Assembly: GCF_022437945.1 (NCBI RefSeq)
Contig: NZ_CP092535.1
Span: 1,612,001-1,676,000 of the forward strand
Reading direction: 5' to 3'
DNA length: 64,000 bases
From: Nocardioides sp. TF02-7
Lineage (GTDB): Bacteria > Actinomycetota > Actinomycetes > Propionibacteriales > Nocardioidaceae
Shown here: positions 28,633-37,401 of the stretch, piece by piece
Numbering within the stretch: position 1 is the first letter of the stretch
How the letters are laid out: every line of letters begins with the position of its first letter
The notes under the pieces: model-generated
Told to the model about the DNA's origin: nothing
The model's database searches: none
The model's input: only the letters and a program-made list of their open reading frames with translations
Made by a program: the position numbers and the translations under genes

Positions 28633-29308
28633 CGGTCCGCTCCCCTCCGTCGTGGTCTTGGTGGCCGTCCTGGTCGTCCCTGTCGTCGTGGTCTTCGTGT
28701 CGTCGGCGCGCAGCGCCTCGTCGAGGGTGCGGGCCCACTCGTCGAGGATCCGGCGTCGGCGGGCGGTGTCGTCGCCGAGGGTGGCGGCGAGACCGAGGCC
28801 GCGCACCAGGTCGAGCGTCGCCTGCACCAGCTCGCGCACGCCCGGTCGCGACTCGTCGGCGCCGAGCAGCTGCACGGTCACCCGGTGGGTCTCGCGGCCG
28901 ACCCGCTGCTCCAGCGGCGCGACGACCTCCAGCAGCGTCGGGTCGGTGCGCGCCGCGACCCACAGCTCGAGGGCGGCGGTGAAGACGGGCGAGGCGAAGT
29001 GCTCGCCCAGCATGTCGAGGACCGCGCGGGTGCGCTGCCGTCCCGCGGGGAGCCGGGCGGCGGCGGCCTCGAGCTCCGCGCCCCGCTTGTCGGTCACGTG
29101 GGCCACGGCGGCGACGACCAGGTCGTTCTTCGTCGGGAAGTGGTGCAGCTGCGCACCCCGGCTCACCCCCGCCCGCTGCGACACGAGCGTGGTCGTCGTA
29201 CCGCTGAACCCCCCGCTCCACCAGCAGCTCCACCGTCGCGTCCATCAGCCGCGCCCGCATCGCCCGCGTCCGCTCCTCCTGCGGGACGCGGGTCGCTGCG
29301 GTGGTCAC
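28629..29308 (-). CDS. TetR-family regulator with Thr-rich tail
   Basis: Regulator of about 225 aa. The N-terminal HTH runs from MRARLMDATVELLVERGFSG through VSQRAGVSRGAQLHHFPTK to NDLVVAAVAHV. +1 shifts at about 29212 (six G) and near the end at about 28636 (four G) break it; repair restores a GTGA overlap with the next gene. The last 20 or so residues before the stop are a low-complexity Thr/Lys stretch (TKTTTTGTTRTATKTTT). First gene of the acyl-CoA operon and probably its repressor. The GTG at 29308 is the best start. Confidence 0.8.
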
Positions 29309-29331
29309 CGCGCCAGCATGGCCGGTCAGAA

Positions 29332-29353
29332 ACAAACAGTCAAGCCTGTCTGT
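29332..29353. promoter_or_regulatory. Putative TetR operator upstream of the acyl-CoA operon
   Basis: An inverted repeat ACAAACAG-N6-CTGTCTGT (7 of 8 pairs) lies 24 bp upstream of the tetR GTG in a locally AT-rich stretch. Position and symmetry fit an autoregulatory operator, but nothing in the sequence proves which protein binds. Confidence 0.55.
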
Positions 29354-29360
29354 AACTGGG

Positions 29361-29470
29361 TTGAATCGGGTGTCGTGGTGGGTCGAGTCGGGCCTCGTGG
29401 TCGGTCGAATCGGGCCTCGTGGCGGGTCGAATCGGGTGTCGTGGTTGGTCGAATCGGGCCTCGTGGCGGG
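29361..29470 (+). repeat. 22-bp repeat family A: five-unit tandem array
   Basis: Exactly five 22-bp units in direct orientation (29361, 29383, 29405, 29427, 29449), with no spacers. Each unit starts T-C/T-GA-A/G-TCGGG and continues with GTCGTGG or CCTCGTGG, then a variable dinucleotide and GG. The same unit occurs inverted at 33787-33874 and in both orientations in pabB at 5000-5092. It lies between the TetR operator and the ABC permease gene, in non-coding DNA. Confidence 0.88.
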
Positions 29471-29481
29471 TCACTCCCGCC

Positions 29482-29575
29482 GCAGGTTCATCAAGGGATG
29501 TCGGCGAGTCGGCGCTTCCCACGGTGGGTACGCCGTGGGAGGCGCAGGTTCACCGACATACCGTGATGAATCTGC
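29482..29575. repeat. Large imperfect hairpin downstream of the ABC permease gene
   Basis: Outer arms 29482-29503 and 29554-29575 pair at 19 of 22 positions (left arm starts GCAGGTTCATCA). An inner pair, GCGCTTCCCACGG against CCGTGGGAGGCGC, adds 12 of 13. The structure follows repeat array A directly and precedes the permease stop at 29620, so it may terminate the exporter operon. The intervening bases to 29619 hold no gene I can support. Confidence 0.65.
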
Positions 29576-29619
29576 GCCTCCTGCGGCCCCCTGAGTCCCC
29601 AGCCGTACGCCCAGCCCCG

Positions 29620-32265
29620 TCACTCCGCCCGGGCCGCCAGCGGCAGCCGCCCGCGCGCACAGGCGCCGACGGCCGCGGCGGTGAGGAGCGGGAGGCCGAC
29701 GACGACCGCGCCGACGAGCAGCCACGGCACGTCGACGGTCGTGAGCCCGGTCTCCGCCTCCCGCGTGAGCGGCCGGCTCACGGCGAGCCCGGGGATGAAC
29801 CCGACGGGCGCGCCGAGGAGCGCCCCGACCAGCCCCACCACCAGGGCGTACGCCGCCGCGACCGCGCGCCGCGTCCGGGGCGGCGCGCCGACCGCGCTCA
29901 TCGTCGCGAGGTCGGGGCGGGCGTCGGAGAGGGGTGAGGAAGGTGGCGGTGAGGGTGCCGCCGAGCATGAGCACGGCACCGAGGGCGGCGAGCACCCACT
30001 GGGCGATGCGCACCGCGGGGTCGGGCACGTAGCCGCGCTCGACGTAGAAGTAGCCGGCGGTCGGCAGGGCGGCGAAGGCCTCGGTGAGGTCGGTCTCGGC
30101 GTCCTCGCTGACCGGGCCGGGCGTGACGAGCGCGGTCGTGGTGGTCGGCACGCGGAGCTGCTCCACCAGCGCCGGTGCGACCAGCGAAGCGATCGGCGGC
30201 ATCGGCTCCTCGACCGCGACCACGACGGCGGGCCGGTCGGCGCGGGTGCGCCCGGCGACCTGGCCGGCGTCGTCGTACCGCTCGGCGACCACGGTCACCT
30301 CGTCGACCTCGACGGCCGGCGCCGCGTCGTCGGCGCCGCGGAGCAGCACGACGCCGCCGGCCGCGAGCATCTCCTCGGCGCGTTCCTGGTCGCCCGCCGC
30401 CAGGGCGACGTACGGCGGCACGTCCGGGGCGACGACGTGGGCGGTGCCCACCGAGCCCCAGTAGGCGAAGGCGAGCTGCTCGCCGTCGGTGCGGAAGAGC
30501 AGGTCGGTCCACCGGTCGTCGGTCGACGCGAGGCCGGTGACCGGGTGCAGCTCGGCGCCGGGCAGCCGGTCCGACAGCACCTCGGCGACGTCGTCCTCGG
30601 CGGCGGCGGTCTCCATGACCGCCACCGAGGCCCACCCGTCCGGCAGCTGGGCCGCGTAGCCGCGCTCGTCGCCGGCCTCCTGGCTCGACACCGCGATCCC
30701 GAGGGCCACCACGCCGGCGACGGTCGCGCCGACGGCCGCGACGGCGGGCACGGTGCGGGTGCGGTGCCGGGCGGCGTCGCGCGCCGCGAACCGCAGCGCG
30801 AGCGGGAGCCGGTCGGCCATCCTCCCGACGGCCGTCACCGTGACCGGCACCAGGAGGATCATGCCGACGACGGCGACGATCGCCGCGCCGGCGATCAGCG
30901 GTGCCCCGGGCCCGCGTTGCAGGGCGCCGGCGGTCGCCGCGCCGATGCCGACCAGCAGCAGGACCGCGCCGAGCACCGGCGACCGGTGCGACGGCCGCCC
31001 CTCTCCCCGGCGGCCACCGAGCACGGCCACCACGTCCTGCCGGGAGGCTGAGTACGCCGGCACGATCGCCGCCAGCACCGCGGAGACCAGTCCGAAGCCG
31101 GCCACCAGCGCGAGCAGCGGCCACGGCACCTCGAACGGCCCGAACGCGGTGTCGTCGAGCCGTTGCGCCAGCGGCAGCGCGAGCCGCCCGACGAGCACGC
31201 CGAGCGCGACACCGACGACGCCGCCGACGGCGCCGACCACGACGCCCGAGGCCAGCACCGTACGACGGGCCTGACGGGGGTGCCTCCGGCCGCGGCGACC
31301 AGGGCGAGGGCATGGGCTTGTGCCTTGGCGCGGACGGCGAACGCCGGGCCGGCGAGGAGCACCACCTCGAGCAGCACCATCGTGCCGATCAGGGCGAGCA
31401 CCGTCAGCGCGGCGTCGTCGGCCGGCTGCTCGAGCTCCCGGATCTCGGCCGGCAGCGCCGAGTCGGGCGGCGGGTCGGTGAGCACCGCGCGGGAGGTGAC
31501 GAGCGCGCCGAGCGCGTTGAGCGCCCGGACGTCGTCCCACGTCACCGGTCCGCCGCCGACGAGCCAGGAGCGGGTGTCGCTCGGGTCCCCGGCGTCGGGG
31601 GACGATCCGGCCGTCGGGGCCGGGCGAGACGCCGGCGGCGGGGTAGCCGTGCGCGGCGGCGCTCTCGGCGATGCCGACGATCTCCAGGTCGAACCGGTGC
31701 TGCCCGTCGTCGTCCTCCCGGACCACCGTCAGGGAGTCGCCGAGTCCCGGTCCGCGCTCGGTGAGCGCGCGGTTGACGACGACCTCGCCGGGACCGGGTG
31801 GGTACTTCCCTCGACGGGGCGGAACAGGCCGTCGGTGAGCGGGTCGGCGAGGTCGGCGACCACCACCTCGGCGTCCGCGGCGCCGCGGTCGGTCTCGAAG
31901 AACAGCCACTCGCGGGCGATCGGGGTGACCGGCCGGTCCTCGCCGAGGGCCGCGCGCAGCCGCGCGAGCGGCAGTGGGTCACGACGTTCCTCGCCGACCC
32001 AGCTCGACACGTCCAGCGGGTCGAAGGCCTGGACCACCCGCTCGCTGTCGGTGGCCTCGACGAGGGCGTCGGCCGCGCCCATCCGGCGCTCGACGCTCTC
32101 GGCGGCGGAGACGTCGGAGGTGCGCCACACGACCGCGGCGGCCGTGACCGCTGCGACGGGCAGGCAGATCAGCGCGAGCATCAGGAGGCTCTGGGCCTTG
32201 CGGCGCCAGGCCTCGCGGCGGGCGAGGCGGAGGGCGACCCGCCAGCCGCCGGTGGCGGCGCTCAT
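29620..32265 (-). CDS. FtsX-type ABC transporter permease (two FtsX domains)
   Basis: Permease of about 881 aa in the MacB/FtsX class: N-terminal helix [20 protein letters not shown], a large extracytoplasmic part, three helices around [20 protein letters not shown], then a second FtsX unit ending [20 protein letters not shown]. Four indels interrupt it: deletions at about 31808 and 31275, insertions at about 31604 and 29933; the net change is zero and the domains stay in register. These permeases usually export peptides or lipids, or act in envelope signalling, and do not import nutrients. The ATG overlaps the ATPase stop. Confidence 0.82.
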
Positions 32266-32981
32266 CGAGCGGTCGGCTCGGCGAGCAGGTCGACCGGCGC
32301 GGCGCCGGTCTCGTCGACGACCCGGCCGTCGCGCAGGAAGACGATCCGATCTGCCCAGGCCGCGTGCCGCGCCTCGTGGGTCACGAGCACGCCGGCCGCC
32401 CCGGCGTCGCAGCGGGCGCGCAGCAGCCGCAGGATCTCCTCCCCGTCTCGGTGTCGAGGGCGCCCGTCGGCTCGTCGGCGAGGATCAGGCGGCGCTCGCC
32501 GACGACGGCCCGCGCGATCGCGACCCGCTGCTGCTGGCCGCCGGACATGTCGTCGGGGAACCGGTCGGCGAGGTCGCCGATCCCGACCTCCTCCAGCGCC
32601 CGCCGGGCCTCGCCCCGGGCGCGCCGCGCCGGCACGCCGTCGAGCTCGCGCGGGAGCGCGACGTTCTCGGCGGCCGTCAGCGCGGGGATCAGGTTGAACC
32701 CCTGGAACACGTAGCCGAGCGACGTCCGGCGCAGCGCCGCCCGGCCCTGCTGGTCGAGCCCGCCGAGGTCGTGCCCCTCCACCCGCACGGTGCCGGTGGT
32801 CGGGGGTGTCGAGGCCGCCGGCGATCGTCAGCAAGGTCGACTTGCCGGACCCCGACGGCCCCATCACGGCCACCAGCTCGCCGGCGTGGGCCTGGAACGA
32901 GACGCCGCGAAGGGCATGCACCTCCGTCGCGCCCGTGCCGTGGACACGGGTGACGTCGACCATCTCGAGGACCGCGGTCAT
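32262..32981 (-). CDS. ABC transporter ATP-binding protein (MacB/LolD type)
   Basis: ATPase of about 239 aa: Walker [11 protein letters not shown]-loop region [20 protein letters not shown], signature [14 protein letters not shown], Walker [13 protein letters not shown] and switch His in VLVTHEARH. The FQ-FNLIP and EPTGALD forms are typical of LolD/MacB-type export ATPases. It carries one insertion at about 32803 (five C) and one deletion at about 32445, with net zero change. ATGA overlaps couple it to a 55-aa ORF upstream and the permease downstream. Confidence 0.85.
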   Translation of the reverse strand: MTAVLEMVDVTRVHGTGATEVHALRGVSFQAHAGELVAVMGPSGSGKSTLLTIAGGLDTPDHRHRAGGGARPRRARPAGPGGAAPDVARLRVPGVQPDPRADGRRERRAPARARRRAGAARPGRGPAGAGGGRDRRPRRPVPRRHVRRPAAAGRDRAGRRRRAPPDPRRRADGRPRHRDGEEILRLLRARCDAGAAGVLVTHEARHAAWADRIVFLRDGRVVDETGAAPVDLLAEPTAR

Positions 32982-33145
32982 CGGGCCACCTCCTCGGCGG
33001 GGACAGGGTGGGCGGCGCGGACGCCGGTCCCCACCAGCGGCGCCGTCGCGGACGTCGTACGCCGGAGCCGGTCGCGCGCGTCGGCGAGCCAGCGGCGCTC
33101 GGCGCGGTCGAGGCGGCCGGCGTGGTCGAGGATTCCGTCGGTCAT
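32978..33145 (-). CDS. 55-aa protein between padR and the ABC ATPase gene
   Basis: Small hydrophilic protein starting [20 protein letters not shown] and ending [12 protein letters not shown]. It is not recognised as any family. Its ATG overlaps the repaired padR stop and its TGA overlaps the ATPase ATG, so it lies in a chain of three 4-nt overlaps, good evidence that it is translated. It could be a small effector or accessory subunit of the exporter, or a separated C-terminal helix of PadR (inference). Confidence 0.6.
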   Translation of the reverse strand: MTDGILDHAGRLDRAERRWLADARDRLRRTTSATAPLVGTGVRAAHPVPAEEVAR

Positions 33146-33728
33146 CGGGCGCTCCGCTCCTGGTCGGCGGCCGGTGCCGTCGCCGGCGCCGCCGCGGAGC
33201 GGTCGGGAGGCCGCTCGGCGCAGCCGCGCCTCGCAGTGGTCGAGCCAGCGCACCTCCGCCTCGGCGCCGAAGACGAGGGAGTCGAGCACCAGGCTCCAGG
33301 CGAGGTCGTCGGGGTCGGTGCCCGTCGCCTGCCGCTTGAGGCGGGTGTAGTCCTGGAGGGCGGCCATCGTCGCGCTCCGCTGCTGCTGGATGACGGTGCC
33401 GACGTCGACGCCCGGCACGGTGACGGCGAGCGCGAGCTTGATCGCCAGCTCGTCCCGCGGGGGGCTGGGTGCGCGCGACCGGGGTGGTGAACCAGGTCGC
33501 CACCTCCTCCCGGCCGGCGTCGGTGATCCGGTAGATCACGTGGCCGCCGTCGTCCTGGCCCTCGCCGGCCACCAGGCCGTCGCGCTCGAGGCGGGTCAGC
33601 GTCGTGTAGACCTGCCCCACGTTGAGCGGCCAGGTGGTGCCCGTGCGCTGCTCGAACTCGACCCGGAGCTGGTAGCCGTACTTCGGCTCCTGCTCCAGCA
33701 GCGCCAGCAGCGCGTGCTTCACCGACAT
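33142..33728 (-). CDS. PadR-family transcriptional regulator
   Basis: Regulator of about 194 aa. The PadR winged helix is clear: [37 protein letters not shown] and [18 protein letters not shown]-terminal coiled-coil part ([20 protein letters not shown]) mediates dimerisation in the family. +1 shifts at about 33465 (six C) and about 33225; repair gives an end in QERSAR and an ATGA overlap. First gene of the exporter operon, so it most likely represses its own ABC exporter, as PadR proteins do for drug or peptide export systems. Confidence 0.83.
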
Positions 33729-33747
33729 CGACGTCTCCTCGTCCTCT

Positions 33748-33782
33748 GCATACTCGGTATGGCCACTATATACCCGATATGC
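33748..33782. promoter_or_regulatory. Putative PadR operator/promoter
   Basis: A rare AT-rich island 20 bp upstream of the padR ATG. GCATACTCGGTAT (33748-33760) is mirrored by ATACCCGATATGC (33770-33782) with 10 of 13 pairs. The TATATACC core resembles hexamers found in promoters, and a regulator bound here would block them. Assignment to PadR is by position. Confidence 0.55.
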
Positions 33783-33786
33783 ACAG

Positions 33787-33874
33787 GCCGCCACGCGGCC
33801 GGATTCGACACGCCACGACACCCGATTCGACACACCACGACACCCGATTCGACACACCACGAGGGCCGATTCGA
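33787..33874 (-). repeat. 22-bp repeat family A: four-unit tandem array, inverted
   Basis: Four contiguous 22-bp units (starts 33787, 33809, 33831, 33853) read on the minus strand as the same TCGAATCGGG...CGTGG unit found at 29361-29470. The first unit is diverged. The array fills the space between the PadR operator and the SDR start at 33896, leaving 21 bp for the SDR ribosome-binding region, where I see no good Shine-Dalgarno. Confidence 0.87.
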
Positions 33875-33895
33875 CGGTCTGCGACACTCACCGGC

Positions 33896-34655
33896 ATGGC
33901 GAAGACGATCCTGGTCACCGGCGCGTCGAGCGGGCTGGGGGCGGAGATGGCCCGCCAGCTGGCGGCGAAGGGGCACGACCTGGCGCTGTGCGCCCGGCGG
34001 ACCGAGCGGCTGGAGGAGCTGCGGGCGGAGATCGAGAGCGCCCACGGCGGGCGGGTGGCGGTGCGGTCGCTCGACGTCACCGACCACGCGGCGGTGTTCG
34101 AGACGTTCCGGTCGTTCCGCGACGAGCTCGGCCGGCTCGACCGGGTCGTCGTCAACGCCGGGCTGGGCAAGGGTGCCCGGCTCGGCACCGGCCGGTTCGA
34201 CGCCAACCTCGAGACCGCGATGACCAACTTCGTCGGTGCGCTCGCCCAGACCGAGGCCACGATGGAGATCTTCCGCGCCCAGGAGGCCGGGCACCTCGTC
34301 ATGGTGTCGTCGATGTCGGCGATGCGCGGCATGCCGAGCTCGATGACGACGTACGCCGCCACGAAGGCCGCCGTCGCCCACCTCGCGGAGGGCCTGCGCA
34401 CCGAGCTCCACGGCTCCCGGCTGCACGGCAAGGTGAAGGTGACCGTGCTCTACCCCGGCTACATCCGCTCGGAGATGAACGAGCAGGTCGAGCAGTCGAC
34501 CCCGCTGATGGTCTCGACCGAGAAGGGCGTGCGGGGCGATGGTCGCCGCCATGGAGAAGGAGGTCGCCGACGCGTGCGTGCCGCAGCTGCCGTGGTCGGT
34601 GCTGGCGCCGGTGATGAAGCACGCGCCGCTGCCCGTGCTCAAGCGGCTGATCTGA
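33896..34655 (+). CDS. Short-chain dehydrogenase/reductase
   Basis: SDR of about 252 aa: NAD(P) motif TGASSGLG with a following Arg pair (CARRTERLEEL) suggesting NADP, VVNAGLG, Ser in VSSMSAM and YAATKAA as the active-site Tyr-Lys. A +1 shift at about 34537 (four G where three fit) displaces the last 40 residues, which end KHAPLPVLKRLI. The gene stands alone in divergent orientation to padR. The substrate cannot be predicted. Confidence 0.84.
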
Positions 34656-34659
34656 GGCG

Positions 34660-34737
34660 CTACGGGCGGCGCCGCAGGAGGTAGAAGACCGCCGCCACCA
34701 CGAGCAGCACCACCAGGATCAGCAGGATCGTCCTCAT
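34660..34737 (-). CDS. 25-aa single-pass membrane peptide
   Basis: The minus strand encodes ATG...TAG for a 25-residue peptide: MRTILLILVVLLVVAAV, then FYLLRRRP. It is one hydrophobic helix with a charged cytoplasmic end, like known bacterial small membrane proteins. AGGAG lies 3 nt before the ATG. It sits tail to tail with the SDR gene, 4 bp from its stop. Too short for domain searches; codon-level conservation would be needed to prove it. Confidence 0.5.
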   Translation of the reverse strand: MRTILLILVVLLVVAAVFYLLRRRP

Positions 34738-34791
34738 GCGCTCCTGGTACCCACCCGAACCGCTTTCGAGCCGCTCCGGGCGCACAGGCCG

Positions 34792-35449
34792 CTAGCGGTA
34801 GGTCACCAGGTCGCGCGGGAGGTGCGGGTGCTCGTTGAACGTCAGCAGCCGGGCACCGGTGGCGCCCACGATCACCTTGGTGACCGACGTGTTGGCGACG
34901 ACCGTGTTGAACCGGCCCCAGACGTGGCCGAGCACCGTCGGGTCGCCGGGCGGGGGCGACGAGGGCGGCGGCGACCGCTGCGACGACGCCGCCGGAGGTG
35001 ACCACCAGCGTCGGGCCGGGCCGCTCGGCGGCGCGCGCGAGCGCCCGGCGGGCGCGTGCGACGAACGCGTCGTAGGACTCGGGGTAGCCGTCGTCGTCGC
35101 CGCGGACCCAGCGGGCGGTGGCCCGCTCGAACAGCGCCTGGAACCCCCGGCGGTCGAGGTCGCCGCCGGGCAGCTCGGGGTGGCGGTCGATGACGGCGAG
35201 GTGGTCGAACTCGTCCCAGTCGGCGTCGACCCCGGCGGTCGCGGCCCAGCCGGCCCCGTCGGCGATCGCCGCCCAGGTCTCGCGGTGGCGACGGAGGCCG
35301 CCGTGCAGGACGGTGGCCGGCGGGTCACCCTCCGCGGCGAGCCGGCGGCCGAGCACGCGGCCCTGCTCCCAGCCGGTCGGCGACAGGACGTCGTAGTCGT
35401 CGGCACCGAACGACGCCTGGCCGTGCCGGACGAGCAGCAGCAGTCCCAC
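34792..35449 (-). CDS. Histidine phosphatase family protein
   Basis: Phosphoglycerate-mutase-like phosphatase of about 218 aa. The catalytic RHG motif is at the start (LLLLVRHGQASFG), and the second His region is replaced by VVTSGGVVAAVAAALV, which is common in divergent members. A +1 shift at about 34960 (five C) moves the last 53 residues. It lies 22 bp behind the phosphotransferase gene and is likely in the same operon. The substrate is unknown. Confidence 0.82.
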
Positions 35450-35471
35450 GGTCGCAGCCCCTCAGCAGCCG

Positions 35472-36543
35472 TCAGCCGGCGATCAGCGACCGGCAGCGAC
35501 GCTCGAGGTAGCCGACCGCGGGACCGAACACGGCGTACGCCTCGTTGGTCGTCTGCCGGTGGAAGTAGCGGTACCAGATCTGCTGGGCGATCACGGCGAG
35601 CCGGAACAGGCCGAACACCTCGTAGAACCGCCACTCCCGCGCGGTGAGGTCGATGCCCGCCGCGCGGCAGTAGTAGTCGACGAGCTCGTCGCGGCTCCAC
35701 ATCCCCGGCGTCGTCGTCGGCTGCCGGCGGAACATGAGGAAGAACTCGTCGTCCTGCTCCTCCACCCAGTAGGCCATCGCGCCGCCGAGGTCCATCAGCG
35801 GGTCGCCGACCGTGGACAGCTCCCAGTCGAGGAGCGCCACGATCCTGACGTCGCGGCCCGGGTCGCGGAGGCCGGCGGGGTCGAGGACCATGTTGTCGAA
35901 GCGGTAGTCGTTGTGGATCAGGCACTGCCCGACGTCGGCCGGCTGGTGCTGGTCGAGCCAGGCCACGACGTCGCTCCAGTCGCCGGTGTCGTCGGTGCGG
36001 GCGGCGGCGAAGCGCTTGGTCCAGCCGGCGACCTGGCGGGCGACGTAGCCCTCGCCCCGGCCGAGCGCCCGCAGGTCGGGCACCTCCGCCACGTCGACGG
36101 AGTGCAGGTCCACCAGGGTGTCCGCGGCCGCGCGGCACAGCGCCGACACCCGGTCCGGCGCGACCTCGAACGGCAGCTCCTTGCGCGGGATCACCCCCGG
36201 CACCCGCTCCATCACGTAGAGCTCGCTGCCGATCGGGCTCTCGTCCTCGGCGGCGTACGCGACCATCGTCGGCACCTGCGGGAAGACCGGGGCCAGCGCG
36301 GCCTGGATCCGGTACTCACGGCTCATGTCGTGAGCCCCCTTCGCCTTGGTGCCCGCGGGCGGTCGGCGCAGGATCAGCTCCGGCCCGGTCTCCATCCGCA
36401 GGAGGTAGGTCAGGTTGGAGGCGCCGCCGGGGGAACTGCCGCACCTCCGCCACCGGCCCGCGGTCGAGCCACCGCTCGACGGCCCCGACGTCGAACGCGT
36501 CCTCGGCGCGCACCGGCCGGCTCTCGTCCACTGCCTCGCTCAC
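35472..36543 (-). CDS. ACAD10-like phosphotransferase family protein
   Basis: APH-fold kinase of about 356 aa resembling the kinase domain of ACAD10/11: LTYLLRMETGPELILRRPP, VMERVPGVI, the catalytic loop HNDYRFDNMVLDP and the metal Asp in LLDWELSTVGDP. ACAD10/11-type enzymes phosphorylate 4-hydroxyacyl-CoAs before dehydration (recent work on the human enzymes). A +1 shift at about 36428 (five C) divides the first 40 residues. The ATG overlaps the upstream SDR stop by 4 nt. Role in hydroxy-acyl catabolism is inference. Confidence 0.8.
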
Positions 36544-37316
36544 TCCGCCTCCTCCTGGGTGCCCAGCTGCTCCAGCTTGCGGGCCTGGTCGCGCAGCAAC
36601 GCGTCGTAGGCCGCGCGGTCGCCGACCTTGAGGTCGTACGCCGCCCGCGCGGCCGGGTCGGGCAGGATCACCTCGTCGCCGCGGTCGAGGCCGTCGAGCA
36701 CGGCGGCGGCGATCTCCTCGGCCCCGAGCGGGGCCTGCTCCACGAGCTGGGTCATCACCGTCGTCAGCGCGGTGTCACGGCCCCGGGCGCGGGTCATCAG
36801 CCCGGTCCGGAAGTACGACGGGCACACCACGTGCGCGGTGATGCCGTGGGCGGCGAGCTCGTGCCCGGTCGTCTCCGTGAGCGCGACCACCGCTGCCTTG
36901 ACCGCGTTGTAGGACGCCATCCCGGCCGGGTGGACGAGCCCCGCCAACGAGGCGACGTTGACGATGCGACCGCTGCGCTGCCGCTTGAGCAGCGGGACGA
37001 ACGTCGCCGTGCCGCGGACCGCGCCGAACAGGTTGATGTCGGTGATCCACCGCCACTCGTCGATGCCGGCGACGTCGAGCCGGCCGCCGCCAGCGACGCC
37101 GGCGTTGTTGACGAGCACGTCGAGCCCGCCCCAGGTGCGCTCCACGTGCTCGCGGGCCGCGACCCAGTCGGCGTCGCTGGTCACGTCGAGCCGCAGCCCG
37201 CCGTCCACCGGCTCCCGGTCGGTGCGCAGCACCTGCGCGCCGCGCGCCTCGTAGGCGTCGGCGAGCGCCGCCCCCAGCCCGGCGGAGGCACCGGTGACGA
37301 GGACGCGTTCGGGCAC
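36540..37316 (-). CDS. Short-chain dehydrogenase/reductase
   Basis: SDR of 258 aa with an intact frame: VTGASAGLGAALADAYEARG, an acidic end of the second strand (RTDREPVDGG) favouring NAD, NNAG, the Ser of NVASLAG and YNAVKAA. The C-terminal 45 residues form an added helical tail ending LEQLGTQEEAE. It heads a three-gene unit with the phosphotransferase and the histidine phosphatase. Confidence 0.85.
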   Translation of the reverse strand: MPERVLVTGASAGLGAALADAYEARGAQVLRTDREPVDGGLRLDVTSDADWVAAREHVERTWGGLDVLVNNAGVAGGGRLDVAGIDEWRWITDINLFGAVRGTATFVPLLKRQRSGRIVNVASLAGLVHPAGMASYNAVKAAVVALTETTGHELAAHGITAHVVCPSYFRTGLMTRARGRDTALTTVMTQLVEQAPLGAEEIAAAVLDGLDRGDEVILPDPAARAAYDLKVGDRAAYDALLRDQARKLEQLGTQEEAE

Positions 37317-37401
37317 GAGGGGACTCTAGCGACGAGGTCCCACCGGCGGTGGCCGGCCCGTCGGCCGGCCACCGCCGCCCCCTACTGAGGTGTCCCCTGC
37401 C

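Noticed and set aside
25909..29184. A single open frame of about 1090 codons joining TetR, TIGR03084, AtuA and dehydrogenase pieces
   Set aside because: Frameshifts inside each family domain show that the joins come from extra bases; separate genes with GTGA overlaps explain the sequence better than a fusion.
29361..29470. CRISPR array
   Set aside because: The 22-bp units abut with no spacers and no cas genes are present.
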